Below are positions 48,023-58,042 of a stretch of 64,000 nucleotides of DNA, piece after piece (positions within the stretch are counted from its first letter, which is position 1; the number at the start of each line of letters is the position of its first letter). Under the pieces are notes generated by a model. That model made no database searches. It had not been told where the DNA came from and saw nothing but the letters and a program-made list of their open reading frames with translations. Source of the DNA: Spinactinospora alkalitolerans (GTDB taxonomy: Bacteria > Actinomycetota > Actinomycetes > Streptosporangiales > Streptosporangiaceae); NCBI RefSeq assembly GCF_013408795.1, contig NZ_JACCCC010000001.1, positions 4,402,001 through 4,466,000 of the forward strand, written 5' to 3'. The translations under genes were made by a program, and so were the position numbers.

Positions 48023-49189
48023 GTGCCGCACCGATCGCCGCACCACCTGTCAGAAGAGCACGAGGAGCTGCGCCGCACCGTCGAGGAGTTCTCCCGCGAC
48101 GCCGTCGCACCGACCATCGGCGACTACTACGAACGCGGCGCGTTCCCCTACGACATCGTGGCCGGGATGGGCCGGATGGGGCTGTTCGGGCTGCCCTTCC
48201 CCGAGGAGTTCGGCGGCATGGGCGGCGACTACTTCGCCCTCTGCCTGGCCCTGGAGGAGCTGGCCCGCGTGGACTCCTCGGTGGCGATCACCCTGGAGGC
48301 CGGGGTCTCACTGGGCGCGATGCCCATCTTCCGGTTCGGCTCCGAGGAGCAGCGCAAGACCTGGCTGCCGCGCCTGTGCTCGGGCGAGGCGCTGGGCGCC
48401 TTCGGACTGACCGAGCCGGGCGGCGGCTCCGACGCCGGCGGCACCCGCACCACCGCCGAGCTGGTGGGCGGCGAGTGGGTCGTCAACGGGACGAAGTCGT
48501 TCATCACCAACTCCGGCACCGACATCACCGCCCTGGTCACGGTCACCGCCGTGACCGGCGAGCGCCCGGACGGCCGCCCGGAGATCTCGGCCGTCCTGAT
48601 CCCCAAGGGCACCCCCGGGTTCTCCGTCGGGCAGAAGTACTCCAAGGTCGGCTGGAACGCCTCCGACACCAACGAGCTGGTGTTCGACGACTGCAGGGTG
48701 CCCGAGGCCAACCTCGTGGGCGAGCGCGGCCGGGGCTACGCGCAGTTCCTGCGGATCCTGGACGAGGGCCGGATCGCGATCGCCGCGCTGTCGGTCGGGC
48801 TGGCCCAGGGGTGCGTGGACGAAAGCCTGCGCTACGCCGCCGAGCGGGAGGCGTTCGGCCGGCACATCGGGCAGTACCAGGCCATCCAGTTCAAGATCGC
48901 CGACATGGAGGCCCGGGCGCACACCGCGCGGCTGGCCTACTACGACGCGGCGTCGCGGATGCTGGCCGGCGAGCCGTTCAAGAAGCAGGCCGCGATCGCC
49001 AAGCTGGTGGCCTCCAACGCCGCCATGGACAACGCCCGCGACGCCACCCAGGTCTTCGGCGGCTACGGCTTCATGAACGAGTACCCGGTGGGCCGCTTCT
49101 ACCGCGACGCCAAGATCCTGGAGATCGGCGAGGGCACCTCGGAGGTGCAGCGCATGCTGATCGCCAGAGAACTGGGCCTGCCCGCCTGA
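48023..49189 (+). CDS. Acyl-CoA dehydrogenase
   Basis: A 388-residue FAD-dependent acyl-CoA dehydrogenase of short/branched-chain type (isovaleryl-CoA-like by context). Signatures are GAFGLTEPGGGSDAGG (FAD/substrate region) and the C-terminal QVFGGYGFMNEYPVGRFYRDAKILEIGEGTSEVQ. The usual catalytic Glu is expected in the segment around FGGYG-NEY. GTG at 48023 has AAGGAG eight bases upstream; GTG at 48014, overlapping the previous stop, is the alternative. It is the last gene of the TetR-controlled operon. Confidence 0.93.
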   Translation: MPHRSPHHLSEEHEELRRTVEEFSRDAVAPTIGDYYERGAFPYDIVAGMGRMGLFGLPFPEEFGGMGGDYFALCLALEELARVDSSVAITLEAGVSLGAMPIFRFGSEEQRKTWLPRLCSGEALGAFGLTEPGGGSDAGGTRTTAELVGGEWVVNGTKSFITNSGTDITALVTVTAVTGERPDGRPEISAVLIPKGTPGFSVGQKYSKVGWNASDTNELVFDDCRVPEANLVGERGRGYAQFLRILDEGRIAIAALSVGLAQGCVDESLRYAAEREAFGRHIGQYQAIQFKIADMEARAHTARLAYYDAASRMLAGEPFKKQAAIAKLVASNAAMDNARDATQVFGGYGFMNEYPVGRFYRDAKILEIGEGTSEVQRMLIARELGLPA

Positions 49190-49239
49190 GGCGGCGACAG
49201 CCGTCCTCGGCATCGGGGGTTTCGCGACTCAACCACAAG

Positions 49240-49530
49240 CCGGAGCTCCGCGGTGACCGGGCGGTCCTCTCGCGTGGCCGTCAGGCCCCAAAGGGATCGC
49301 ACCGGCGCCGCGCCCCCACGCCGTCTGCTCGAATGCCAGACCGGCACCATGGTTTCGGTCTGAGGCGAAGGTGGCGGGTCTGCTTCGCGCGGGAGGGCGA
49401 TTTTCCGTCCACGGGGCTTCGGCCACGCGAGAGAGTCGCCCACCCACGCGCCCGCTCCGTCCTGGGGTCGGCCTTACCGAACCCCTGGGGTTGGGATTTC
49501 CCCGGGGGTGAGGTTTCAAGGCCTTCGGCA
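49240..49530. repeat. Repeat family R2, copy 1
   Basis: The region contains inverted segments such as GGCGGTCCTCTCGCGTGGCC (about 49260-49279) and its complement in GGCCACGCGAGAGAGTCGCC (49421-49440), plus the central CCATGGTTTCGGTCTGAGGC stretch. It is homologous to 59930-60430. It lies between the convergent acyl-CoA dehydrogenase and DUF574 methyltransferase genes and fills the 343-base gap. No gene is seen. Confidence 0.75.
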
Positions 49531-49532
49531 CA

Positions 49533-50384
49533 CTAGGGCTTGCGCAGGACGCCGCCCATCTCCCACACCGCCTTGCCTCCCGACGCCTTGCCGAGGTAGG
49601 GCTGGAGCGGCGCGGGAGCGGGGGTGAGCGGCGGCTGGTCCGGGTCGGGCCGCCACTCGCTGACGTCGACGATTCCGGGCTCGACCGGTTCGAGCCCCTC
49701 CAGGAACGCTCGGAGCTCCGCGGGCCTGCGCACCCGCCCCCAGGGGCCGAGGGCGAGCATGCCCGCCGTGAACGCGTCACCGGCCTCCACGTCGTCGCTG
49801 ATGAGATGCGACAGGGCGACGTGGCTGCCCGAGGGCACGGCGTCGAGCATGGTCCACAGGGCGCCCTTGGGATCGGCCTCATCGGGCAGGCAGTGCAGCA
49901 CCGAGAAGTAGAGGACGCCGACCGGCTCGGAGAAGTCGATGAGGTCGCGCAGCTCCTCCTGGGCCAGGATCTCGTCGGAGCGGGCCATGTCCGCGGTGAG
50001 CACCGTGGTGTTGGCGTTGTCGGCGAGGATCGCGCGCCCGTGCGCCAGCACGATCGGGTCGATGTCGACGTAGACGACCCGGGCCTCGGGCTGGAAGTGC
50101 TGGGCCACCTGGTGGACGTTGAGCTCGGTGGGCATCCCGCTGCCCATGTCGATGAACTGGCGGATGCCCATGTCCTCGGCGAGGTAGCGGACCGCGCGGT
50201 AGAGGAACGACCTGTTCTCCCTGGCCACGTCCAGCATTTCCGGCGCGATCTTGGCCAGGGAGAGGGCGGCTTCGCGGTCGACCGCGAAATTGTCCTTGCC
50301 GCCCATTCCGTAGTCGTAGATGCGGGCGACGGTGGGCTCGTCCGTCGTGATGTTCGGCGGGAACGACCGCCCGGTCTCGGCCAT
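49533..50384 (-). CDS. SAM-dependent methyltransferase, DUF574 family
   Basis: A 283-residue protein typical of the actinobacterial DUF574 group: PTVARIYDYGMGGKDNFAVDRE at the N-terminus, then FIDMGSGMPTELNVHQVAQ (SAM motif), VVYVDIDPIVLAHGRA and LYFSVLHCLPDEADP. The substrate is unknown. It stands alone, divergent from the BCCT transporter across a 355-base gap. Confidence 0.92.
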   Translation of the reverse strand: MAETGRSFPPNITTDEPTVARIYDYGMGGKDNFAVDREAALSLAKIAPEMLDVARENRSFLYRAVRYLAEDMGIRQFIDMGSGMPTELNVHQVAQHFQPEARVVYVDIDPIVLAHGRAILADNANTTVLTADMARSDEILAQEELRDLIDFSEPVGVLYFSVLHCLPDEADPKGALWTMLDAVPSGSHVALSHLISDDVEAGDAFTAGMLALGPWGRVRRPAELRAFLEGLEPVEPGIVDVSEWRPDPDQPPLTPAPAPLQPYLGKASGGKAVWEMGGVLRKP

Positions 50385-50739
50385 GTGACCACACTCCCCA
50401 GATGTGCGAGAAACCCTGGAAACACAGCGATCCTATGGCCTCGGGAAACCGCGGGGAACGGCTGGCGGGACTTCCGTCGGGTCCCGTCGCCCGGCGCGGG
50501 CGGCCCGCGCCGCGGGGTTCCGGCCCACCGGACCGCTCCCGGGGCGCCGGGCGAGGTTTGAACCGGGCCGGCATCGGTAGCCGACCACCCCACAACGGCC
50601 GCCGCGACGATCGGCGCGGCGGCTCCGGCGGGTGCACAGCGGGGGCGGCCGACGGGACCGCTCCTCGCCGGCGCCCGGCAGCACGATCGACGGCGACACG
50701 GCAGGCGACAGACTCCCCGAGGTGAAAGAGCCGCGCGCA
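50385..50739. other. Intergenic region, 355 bases
   Basis: This is the gap between divergent genes, holding promoters for both. An arginine/glycine-rich plus-strand open frame (50402-50725) has no protein-like pattern. No operator could be singled out. Confidence 0.4.
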
Positions 50740-52356
50740 ATGGCACGTCCACAGCGTGAGAAAGCGACCATCGACCCGCTGGTCACCGCCATCGCGGCCG
50801 GCATCGCCGTCCTCTTCGTGCTGACCGGTGCGCTGTTCCCGGACCGCATGGCCACCGTGGGCGAGGCGGCGTGGCAGTGGATCGCGCGGTGGTTCGGCTG
50901 GGTCTACGTCATGGCGACCTTCGGCTTCGTCGCGTTCATGCTGTTCCTCGGGCTCAGCCGGTTCGGAGGCATCCGGCTGAGCGAGGAGGACGGCGACGAG
51001 GAGCCCGAGTTCTCCACGTTCTCCTGGATCTCGATGATGTTCGCGGTCGGCGTGGGAATCGGGCTGATCTTCTACGGCGCCACCGAGCCCGTCCTGCTGT
51101 GGGCCAATCCGCCGCCGGGCACCGCGGAGCCGCAGACCCAGGACGCCGCCATCACCGGCATGGAGTACTCGCTGCTGCACTGGTGCCTGCACGTCTGGGC
51201 CTTCTTCGGCGTCGTGGGGCTCGCGCTCGCCTACCTCACCTACCGCAAGGGACGCAAGACGCTGGTCAGCGAGGCGTTCGTGCCGCTGTTCGGCGAGCGG
51301 GCGAGCGCCGAGCACTGGGCCGGGCGGGCGATCAACATCCTGGTGATCTTCGCGACCCTCTTCGGCAACGCCGTCACGCTGGGTCTCGGGGTCCTGCAGA
51401 TCACCAGCGGGATCTCCTACATCGGCGGCCCCGAATCCACGCTGACGACGCAGGCCATCATCACGGCCGTACTCACCTGCGCGTTCGTGCTGTCGGCCAT
51501 CACCGGGGTGGCGCGGGGCGTGCAGGTGCTGGCCAACATCAACGTGGGCCTCGCGGTCGCGCTGGTGATCTTCCTGCTCGTCGTGGGCCCGCTGGCGTTC
51601 ATCCTCGCGCTGCTGCCCGAGGCCCTGGGCGGGTACCTGTTCAACTTCGTCCCCATGTCCTTCCAGACCGGCGCGTTCGGCGGCGACGAATGGATGCGGA
51701 GCTGGACGATCTTCTTCTGGGCCTGGGGCATCTCCTGGGCGCCCTACGTCGGCACGTTCCTGGCCAGGGTGTCGCGGGGGCGGACCATCCGCGAGTACGT
51801 GCTGGGGGTGCTGATCGTCCCGAGTGCGGTGACGGTCCTGTGGTTCGCGGTCCTCGGCGGGACGGCCCTGCACCTGCAGATCACCGGTCGGCGCGACATC
51901 GCCGCGGTCGCCGCAGGGAGTCCCGAGGCCGGGCTGTTCGAGGTCCTGGGCGCCTACCCGTTCGCCTTGGTCACCTCCGGGGTGGTGATCGTGCTGGCCG
52001 CCATCTTCTTCGTCGCCGGTGCCGACGCCGGCGCCATCGTCCTGGGCACCTTCTCGTCCCGGGGCTCCCTGCACCCGCACCGCTGGCTCACCGCCGTCTG
52101 GGGCTCCCTGATCGGGCTCGTGGCCATCGTGCTGCTGCTGGTCGGCGGGCTGGAGGCGCTGCAGTGGGGCGCCATCGTCGTGGCGTCGCCGTTCGCGCTC
52201 GTCCTGATCGGCATGTGCGTGGGGCTGTACCGCGACATCCTGTCCGACCCCGCGGTGCGCGGACGCCCCATCCGAATGGAGCGCGGGGACGCGCCGCCCT
52301 CCGACATCCGGCAGTGGGTGGAGCGATTCGTACAACGAGCGGTCGGACCGCGCTGA
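50740..52356 (+). CDS. BCCT-family betaine/choline/carnitine transporter
   Basis: A 538-residue, twelve-helix secondary transporter. Family motifs are MMFAVGVGIGLIFYGATEPV (helix 3) and IFFWAWGISWAPYVGTFLARVSRGRTIREY (helix 8, with the conserved Trp residues of the substrate box). It imports compatible solutes such as glycine betaine or choline with Na+ or H+. The Gly-rich helix 3 suits Na+ coupling. ATG at 50740 follows GAAAGAG; an in-frame GTG at 50722 is possible. C-terminal and N-terminal tails are short, so osmosensing as in BetP is not obvious. Confidence 0.93.
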   Translation: MARPQREKATIDPLVTAIAAGIAVLFVLTGALFPDRMATVGEAAWQWIARWFGWVYVMATFGFVAFMLFLGLSRFGGIRLSEEDGDEEPEFSTFSWISMMFAVGVGIGLIFYGATEPVLLWANPPPGTAEPQTQDAAITGMEYSLLHWCLHVWAFFGVVGLALAYLTYRKGRKTLVSEAFVPLFGERASAEHWAGRAINILVIFATLFGNAVTLGLGVLQITSGISYIGGPESTLTTQAIITAVLTCAFVLSAITGVARGVQVLANINVGLAVALVIFLLVVGPLAFILALLPEALGGYLFNFVPMSFQTGAFGGDEWMRSWTIFFWAWGISWAPYVGTFLARVSRGRTIREYVLGVLIVPSAVTVLWFAVLGGTALHLQITGRRDIAAVAAGSPEAGLFEVLGAYPFALVTSGVVIVLAAIFFVAGADAGAIVLGTFSSRGSLHPHRWLTAVWGSLIGLVAIVLLLVGGLEALQWGAIVVASPFALVLIGMCVGLYRDILSDPAVRGRPIRMERGDAPPSDIRQWVERFVQRAVGPR

Positions 52357-52394
52357 GGCGCCGCACCGGCCCGCGCCCTTCTTCAAGGAGCGAC

Positions 52395-53027
52395 ATGACC
52401 GAGGAACCGCGCAAGGCGGTCCGCGCATCGGACGCCGACCGCGAAGCGGTGGCCCGCCAGCTCGCGGCCGCCGCCGGTGAGGGGCGCATCAGCACCGGGG
52501 AGCTGCGCACCCGGCTGGCACAGGTGTATGAGTCGCACACCTACGGGGACCTGGAGCGGCTCGTCGAGGACCTGCCCGAGATCGGCCTCTCGCGCGCCCG
52601 CACCGTCCCCGAGCACACCATTCCCGAGACGCTGCACCTCACGGCCGCGCTGCACGACGTCCACCGCCGGGGCCGCTGGGCGGTCCCGCCGCGGATCCGG
52701 GCCAGCGCCGGCCGGGGCAGCGTCCACCTGGACTTCACCGAGGCCGTCATCGAGCACGACGAGGTCGTCGTGGACGCCCGTCCGAACTGGCGCAACGTCG
52801 AGATCATCGTGCCCGAGGGCTACCGGGTGAGCACCGAGGAGGCCGTGCCGGGGGCCGGCGACGTGCACGACCTCACCTCGGCAGAGCCCAGACGCGACGC
52901 GCCGCGCATCCACATCGTGTCGCGCCCCGGTCTGGGCGAGATCGTGGTGCGGCATCCGCGCCCCGGGCGCCGCTGGTCGGTCCGCACCCTGGCGGCGCGG
53001 CGCCGGGCGCGGCGCACGGACCGGTGA
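52395..53027 (+). CDS. DUF1707 protein with LiaF-like C-terminal domain
   Basis: A 210-residue cytoplasmic protein. DUF1707 is at about 8-62 (VRASDADREAVARQLAAAAGEGRISTGELRTRLAQVYESHTYGDLERLVEDLP). A beta-rich region (about 95-175) follows, with GSVHLDFTEAVI and WRNVEIIVPEGYRV, like the cell-wall-active antibiotic response (LiaF/DUF2154) fold. Usually a transmembrane segment links the two; here a short linker does. Possible role in envelope stress. It lies 38 bases after the BCCT gene and may be cotranscribed. Confidence 0.85.
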   Translation: MTEEPRKAVRASDADREAVARQLAAAAGEGRISTGELRTRLAQVYESHTYGDLERLVEDLPEIGLSRARTVPEHTIPETLHLTAALHDVHRRGRWAVPPRIRASAGRGSVHLDFTEAVIEHDEVVVDARPNWRNVEIIVPEGYRVSTEEAVPGAGDVHDLTSAEPRRDAPRIHIVSRPGLGEIVVRHPRPGRRWSVRTLAARRRARRTDR

Positions 53028-53160
53028 CGCGGCCCGCCGGGGGCCGGGCGGCGGGCGGCCGCCCCGGCGGCGGAGCACCCGCCGCCCGGGAGCGGAGCGG
53101 CGAGCGCGGGCACGACCGGAGGCTCCCGGACCCCGAGGGCCCGGGAGCAGGAACCGGGGG

Positions 53161-53802
53161 TCAGCGCCAGGTGCCCTGACCGCCGGTGGAGGTCGGCTGG
53201 CCGGCGCCGGTGTCGCCCACCGTGATGGCGTGCTCCACCAGGGTGATCAGCGTCGACTTGGTGGAGGCGCGGTCGCGGGCGTCCACCTGCACGATCGGGA
53301 TGGTGTCGCTGAGCGTGAGGGCGTCGCGCACCTCGGCCGCGGCGTGCGGGTAGTAGCCGTCGAACCCGTTGACGGCGACGATGAAGGGCAGCCGCGCCTC
53401 TTCGAAGTAGTCGATCGCCGGGAAGCAGTCGGCGAGGCGGCGGGTGTCGACCAGGACAACGGCACCGATCGCGCCCTTGACCAGGTCGTCCCACATGAAC
53501 CAGAACCGGTGCTGGCCCGGCGTGCCGAACAGGTACAGGATGAGGTCGGAGTCCAGCGAGACGCGGCCGAAGTCCATGGCCACCGTGGTGGTCTGCTTCT
53601 CCGGCGTCTTGGCCAGGTCGTCGACGCCGACGCTGGCGCTGGTCATGACCGCTTCGGTGGTCAGCGGCACGATCTCGGAGACGGAACCCACGAACGTCGT
53701 CTTACCGACGCCGAAGCCTCCGGCGACGACGATCTTGACCGACGTCATCGCGTTCGCCACAGCACCGCCCTCATCGGCCGCGCTAGAGCTTGCGAAGTCC
53801 AC
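53161..53802 (-). CDS. cvnD: Conservon GTPase CvnD
   Basis: A 213-residue small Ras-like GTPase. The P-loop is VVAGGFGVGKTTFVGSVSEI, G3 is ILYLFGTPGQHRFWFMWDDL and G4-like VAVNGFDG. The start MDFASSS is the standard CvnD N-terminus. It overlaps cvnC by 20 bases. Conservons couple a sensor kinase-like protein to a GTPase in actinomycetes and affect development and antibiotic production. Confidence 0.95.
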   Translation of the reverse strand: MDFASSSAADEGGAVANAMTSVKIVVAGGFGVGKTTFVGSVSEIVPLTTEAVMTSASVGVDDLAKTPEKQTTTVAMDFGRVSLDSDLILYLFGTPGQHRFWFMWDDLVKGAIGAVVLVDTRRLADCFPAIDYFEEARLPFIVAVNGFDGYYPHAAAEVRDALTLSDTIPIVQVDARDRASTKSTLITLVEHAITVGDTGAGQPTSTGGQGTWR

Positions 53803-54277
53803 TGAGCACCCTTTCAAGCAGGTTGGTGTTGGGCCGGCTGTCGGTGTTGAGCGACGATCTGATCTGGACCAGGCCCTGCTCCGACATGTCCGCCACGAGC
53901 ACCCTCGCAACGCCGAGCGGGATCCGCAGCAGCGCGGATATCTCCGCGATGGAACGCCATTCCCGGCACAGGTCGCTGATCGCCTGGCACTCGGGGGTCA
54001 GGGTCCCGAACTCGCTGCGCGCCGTCATGGTCGCGGAGATCAGAGCCTCCAGCGGCAGCTGAGCCCGCGGCTTGGTGCGGCCCCGGGTAACAGCGTAAGG
54101 CCGCACCAGCGAACTCGGCGCGTTGCTACTGGCCGACCATTGCTGTTGGTCTGGTGGTTGCTGGCCCGGTCGTGGAACGTCTGCGCCGCTCGGGCCGTCC
54201 GCCGGCGACCGCGAGGCGCCGGCCGACTGCTGTCCGAACCACGAGGGGCTCCCGGCATCTCTACCGTGAGGTGCCAC
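53783..54277 (-). CDS. cvnC: Conservon protein CvnC (DUF742)
   Basis: A 164-residue DUF742 protein with a Gln/Pro/Ser-rich N-terminus. The conserved domain covers about 58-164: LVRPYAVTRGRTKPRAQLPLEALI, then AISDLCREWRSIAEISALLRIPLGVARVLVADM, a winged-helix-like pattern. Two tandem GTG codons (54280, 54277) lie after AGGAGG; the second has the better spacing. Confidence 0.93.
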   Translation of the reverse strand: MAPHGRDAGSPSWFGQQSAGASRSPADGPSGADVPRPGQQPPDQQQWSASSNAPSSLVRPYAVTRGRTKPRAQLPLEALISATMTARSEFGTLTPECQAISDLCREWRSIAEISALLRIPLGVARVLVADMSEQGLVQIRSSLNTDSRPNTNLLERVLSGLRKL

Positions 54278-54297
54278 CACTTCCTCCTGTCGGTGGA

Positions 54298-54699
54298 TCA
54301 GTGGATTCCGGAGGTGCGCGCCGCCGGAGTCAGCGCCCGACCCGCCCGGTCGACGAGCAGGGTCATTTCATAGGCGACCAGGCCGAGATCGCACTCGGCC
54401 GCGGCGAGCACCGCCAGACACGATCCGTCACTGATCGCCATGATGAGCAGCAGCCCGCGCTCCATCTCGACGACCGTCTGCGCGACCGCTCCGCCTTCGA
54501 AGACCCGGGCGGCCCCCTGCGTGAGGCTGGACAGACCAGAGGCGATGGCCGCCAACTGGTCGGCACGGTCGACGGGGAAGCCCGCCGAAGCGGCCAGCGG
54601 CAGCCCGTCCGACGACACCACGATCGCATGCGCGACGTCGGGCACGCGGTTGGCGAAGTCAGTGATCAGCCAGTTGAGCTCATTCACCGGTTGATTCAT
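54298..54699 (-). CDS. cvnB: Conservon protein CvnB (Roadblock/LC7)
   Basis: A 133-residue Roadblock/LC7 protein starting MNQPVNELNWLITDFANRVPDVAHAIVVSSDGLPLA, the standard CvnB N-terminus. Such proteins act as regulators of the CvnD GTPase. It lies between cvnA and cvnC with short gaps. Confidence 0.95.
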   Translation of the reverse strand: MNQPVNELNWLITDFANRVPDVAHAIVVSSDGLPLAASAGFPVDRADQLAAIASGLSSLTQGAARVFEGGAVAQTVVEMERGLLLIMAISDGSCLAVLAAAECDLGLVAYEMTLLVDRAGRALTPAARTSGIH

Positions 54700-54916
54700 C
54701 TGCTCTCCTGTCGGTCCCGGCCTTCACATCGGCCGTCAAGGGTGGAGCCGGCCAAAAGCCAAGAGTTCATCGTTAGCGACTTTATTGCGAATGAATGTCC
54801 AAGAAGTGCGGATGATGCTAATTCATGCCTCATCCGTGATCTTCGGCGGCCCCACCGGCACGGGCTGCGGGCCGCGCCCCGGCGGGCCGGCTCCGCGTTC
54901 CTGCTCTCGCTGGACA

Positions 54917-57900
54917 CTAGTTCTCCTTGGACGTCTGATCGCCGGCTTCGTGCCGACCCTGGCGCACACCCTGCTGGAACCCGGAGAACCTGTTGCGGAC
55001 ACGGTCGGCGGAGCGAGACGTGATCTGCTTGAAGTTCTCCGGCGCGGGCGCGGTGCCGGGAACCAGGTTTGCCTTGGGAACGCGTTTTGGCAACCCCGAG
55101 GACGTCAATCCACCGGCGACGGGCTCACTGGCCGTCTGCGCGGCCTTCCATCCGCTGTCGGACTCGGAGCGCCATTCGTCCTCCGGACGCGGCGTCGCGG
55201 CCGCTGGAGGGGCGGAGGGCCGCTCGGGCGGGGGCGGCGGGGTCGAGCCGTTGGTGTGCGCGGATTCCGTCCCGTTCACGTTCACCTTGCCGATCGGGCC
55301 GGTGTCGGGCGTGGTCACCGCGGGGCTCATCGGCCGGCGGCGGAACCAGTTGGACTCGATCGAGTCGAAGATCGGCAGTGTCTCGCTGCCGTTCTCCGGC
55401 GAGGGCGGGACCACGGTGCCGTTGCTGTTGCTCCCGCCGTAGCGCCTGGACAGGTAGGCCGTGGAGCCGTACCCCTCGCGGATCTCGGGCTCGGAGGTGC
55501 GGCTCGGCGGGGGCGGCTCCTGCCAGGAGCGCGTCTCCTCGGGCCGGGCGTCCTCCTCGGCCCGCCACGGCTGCTGCTCCACCGGGCGCTCCTGGGGAGC
55601 CGGAGAGGGCTCGGGCCGGGGCGCGGCGGCGGGACGGGAGAAGGCCGAGAAGCCGTCGGACGGCTCGGTCTGGCGCCGCGGCGGCTCCGGCTCGACGGGC
55701 TCCTCGGGCGCCGCCGCCGGGGGCTGGGGTGCGGCGGGCGGCTCCGCGGGCTTGATCCAGCCGCTGTCGGCCCACAGGTCCTGCCCGCTCGGCGGGTGCT
55801 CCTGATGGCCGTTCTGGCCGCGGTCGGCCGGATCCGGCCGCTTGGGCAGCGCGGACGGGGTCTCCCGCTGCCAGGAGGGGCGGTCGCCGGAGGACTGGGA
55901 CTGCCAGATGTCGGAGGGGTCGGCGGGCGCCGGGGCGGAGGCGAAGGCCGCGGCGGCCTCGGCGTAGGTGTCGGGCACCCCGCTGCGGCCGGCGCCGAGC
56001 GCCGGCGTGGACTCGACCGGAGTGATCAGCAGGTCGGCCGGCAGGACGACGAGCGCGGTGATGCCGCCGTTGTGCGCCGCGCGCAGCCGCACCTGGATGC
56101 CGTGCCGCGCTGCCAGCCGGCTGACCACGAACAGGCCCATGCGCCGCGAGACGGCGACGTCGATGACGGGCGGCTCCGCCAGCCGGGCGTTGGTGGCGTC
56201 GACCTCCTCCGGCGCCATGCCGATGCCGCTGTCGGTGACCTCCACCATGACCTCGCCGCCCTCCAGGGCGCGCGCGGTGACCGAGACCTGGGTGTCGTGC
56301 GAGGAGAACGCGGTGGCGTTCTCCACCAGCTCGGCCACGAGGTGGATGACGTCGTTGACCGGCCGCCCGAGGACCGAGACGTGGGAGGGGGCGCGGACGT
56401 TGACCCGCTCGTACTGCTCGACCTCGGAGATCGCGCCGCGCAGCACGTCGACCAGCGGGACCGGCTGGGCCCACTTGCGGGTGTTGTCCTGGCCGGAGAG
56501 GACCAGCAGGTTCTCGTTGTTGCGGCGCATGCGGGTCGCCAGGTGGTCCAACTGGAACAGGTCGCCGAGCCGGTCGGCGTCCTGCTCACCCTGCTCGAGG
56601 CCGTCGATCAGCCGAAGCTGCCGTTCCACCAGCGTCTGGCTGCGGCGCGAGAGGTTGACGAACATGGCGTTGACGTTGCTGCGCAGCGCCGCCTCGTCGG
56701 AGGCCAGGCGCAGCGCCACCCGGTGGACCTCGTCGAAGGAGCGCGCGACCTCGCCGATCTCGTCCCTGGAGGCGACGCCGATCGGGGCGACCTCGACCTC
56801 GCCGGGTCCCGCGCTGGTCTCGCGCATCCGGGCGATCGAGTCGGGCAGCTCGTTCGCCGCGATCCGCATCGCGCCCTCGCGCAGCGCGCGCAGCGGGCGG
56901 ACCATGGAGCGGGCCACCAGCATCGTGACGACGATGACCGCGAGGATGACCGCGAGGACCAGCAGCGAGTCGAGGATGGCGGTGTTGCGCGCGTCGGACT
57001 TCAGCGCGTTGGACTCGCCGCGGACGGAGGAGGCGAGCGAGGACTCCACCTCCTGCATCCGGTCGAGGGTCTCGTTGGCGACCTCCTGGTAGTCGGAGGC
57101 GCTGTCGCCGGAGGTGACGCCGGTCAGCGGCTGGTCGGTCTCGACGCGCATCATGACGCGCAGCCGCATGGTCGCCATGCGGCTGACCTCGAGGCCGGTG
57201 AAGGTCTCGTCGTAGCTCCTGCGCTGCTCCGGCGTCGCGCTGGAGGTGAAGTTCAGGATCTCGTTGTCGTAGCGGGCCCGGGTGGTCTCGATGGCCTCCT
57301 GGATGCCGCCGGACATCGAGCCGCGCATCAGCGAGTGCAGCATGAGCGCCGACTCGTAGGAGAGCTGGTCGCGCGCCTTGCTCAGCGCCGTCAGGGAGCG
57401 GACGCTCTCGCGCAGTTCGGTGTCGTCGGTCTCGCCGGCGATCGTCTCGTTGAAGTCGATGAGGGTGTTGATCACCTGGCGGTACTTGGTGACGGTCGGC
57501 AGCACCGTGATGCGGGTGTCGGCGACCTCTTCGCGCAGCGTCGGCAGGTTCTCCAGGCTCGTCAGCATGCTGTCGAGCTTGCCCGCGGCGTTGTCACCGC
57601 CCGGGTCGCCCAGCTCGTTGGCGCCGTTGCGCACGTCGTTGAGCGCCTGGTCCGCACTCCTCTGCTGCTCCTGCAGCGCGGCCTGGCGGCTGTCGGAGCG
57701 CTCCTCCGGATTGGGGTCGTCGGCGATGTAGGCGGCGCTGAGCAGACGCTCCTTGCCCAGTTCGTTCGCCAGCGTGACGACGTCCTCGCCCAGGGTCGCC
57801 ATGGTCTCGATGCGCTCGTGGGTCAGCGTATCCATGACGTTGACGGAGATGCGCAGCCCACCCAGCAGGACCGCTGCCGCGGTGGGAATGACGATGAGGG

Positions 57901-58042
57901 CGACGAGACGGGAGCGCACGCGCCAGTTGCGCGGCGCCCACCGTCGGGCCGGGCGCTCCGAGCTGCCGGCGGCCTGTTCTGCCTGCTCCGGAAGCTCGTC
58001 GTGCTCGGCGTCGGCTCCATTGTTCGTCGCTCGTGTCGGCAC
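54917..58042 (-). CDS. cvnA: Conservon sensor histidine kinase-like protein CvnA
   Basis: A 1,041-residue membrane sensor. A transmembrane helix at about 45-67 precedes a nitrate/nitrite-sensing (NIT) domain outside (about 75-355). A second helix at about 360-385, a HAMP-linker, and a kinase-like region with DHLATRMRRNNENLLVL and ATPase boxes ELVENATAFSSHDT and DSGIGM follow. The last 350 residues are Pro/Glu-rich and disordered, unusual in length but common among actinobacterial CvnA proteins. GTG at 58042 follows GAGGG closely; a TTG at 58054 is less likely. It heads the cvnABCD operon. Confidence 0.93.
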   Translation of the reverse strand: MPTRATNNGADAEHDELPEQAEQAAGSSERPARRWAPRNWRVRSRLVALIVIPTAAAVLLGGLRISVNVMDTLTHERIETMATLGEDVVTLANELGKERLLSAAYIADDPNPEERSDSRQAALQEQQRSADQALNDVRNGANELGDPGGDNAAGKLDSMLTSLENLPTLREEVADTRITVLPTVTKYRQVINTLIDFNETIAGETDDTELRESVRSLTALSKARDQLSYESALMLHSLMRGSMSGGIQEAIETTRARYDNEILNFTSSATPEQRRSYDETFTGLEVSRMATMRLRVMMRVETDQPLTGVTSGDSASDYQEVANETLDRMQEVESSLASSVRGESNALKSDARNTAILDSLLVLAVILAVIVVTMLVARSMVRPLRALREGAMRIAANELPDSIARMRETSAGPGEVEVAPIGVASRDEIGEVARSFDEVHRVALRLASDEAALRSNVNAMFVNLSRRSQTLVERQLRLIDGLEQGEQDADRLGDLFQLDHLATRMRRNNENLLVLSGQDNTRKWAQPVPLVDVLRGAISEVEQYERVNVRAPSHVSVLGRPVNDVIHLVAELVENATAFSSHDTQVSVTARALEGGEVMVEVTDSGIGMAPEEVDATNARLAEPPVIDVAVSRRMGLFVVSRLAARHGIQVRLRAAHNGGITALVVLPADLLITPVESTPALGAGRSGVPDTYAEAAAAFASAPAPADPSDIWQSQSSGDRPSWQRETPSALPKRPDPADRGQNGHQEHPPSGQDLWADSGWIKPAEPPAAPQPPAAAPEEPVEPEPPRRQTEPSDGFSAFSRPAAAPRPEPSPAPQERPVEQQPWRAEEDARPEETRSWQEPPPPSRTSEPEIREGYGSTAYLSRRYGGSNSNGTVVPPSPENGSETLPIFDSIESNWFRRRPMSPAVTTPDTGPIGKVNVNGTESAHTNGSTPPPPPERPSAPPAAATPRPEDEWRSESDSGWKAAQTASEPVAGGLTSSGLPKRVPKANLVPGTAPAPENFKQITSRSADRVRNRFSGFQQGVRQGRHEAGDQTSKEN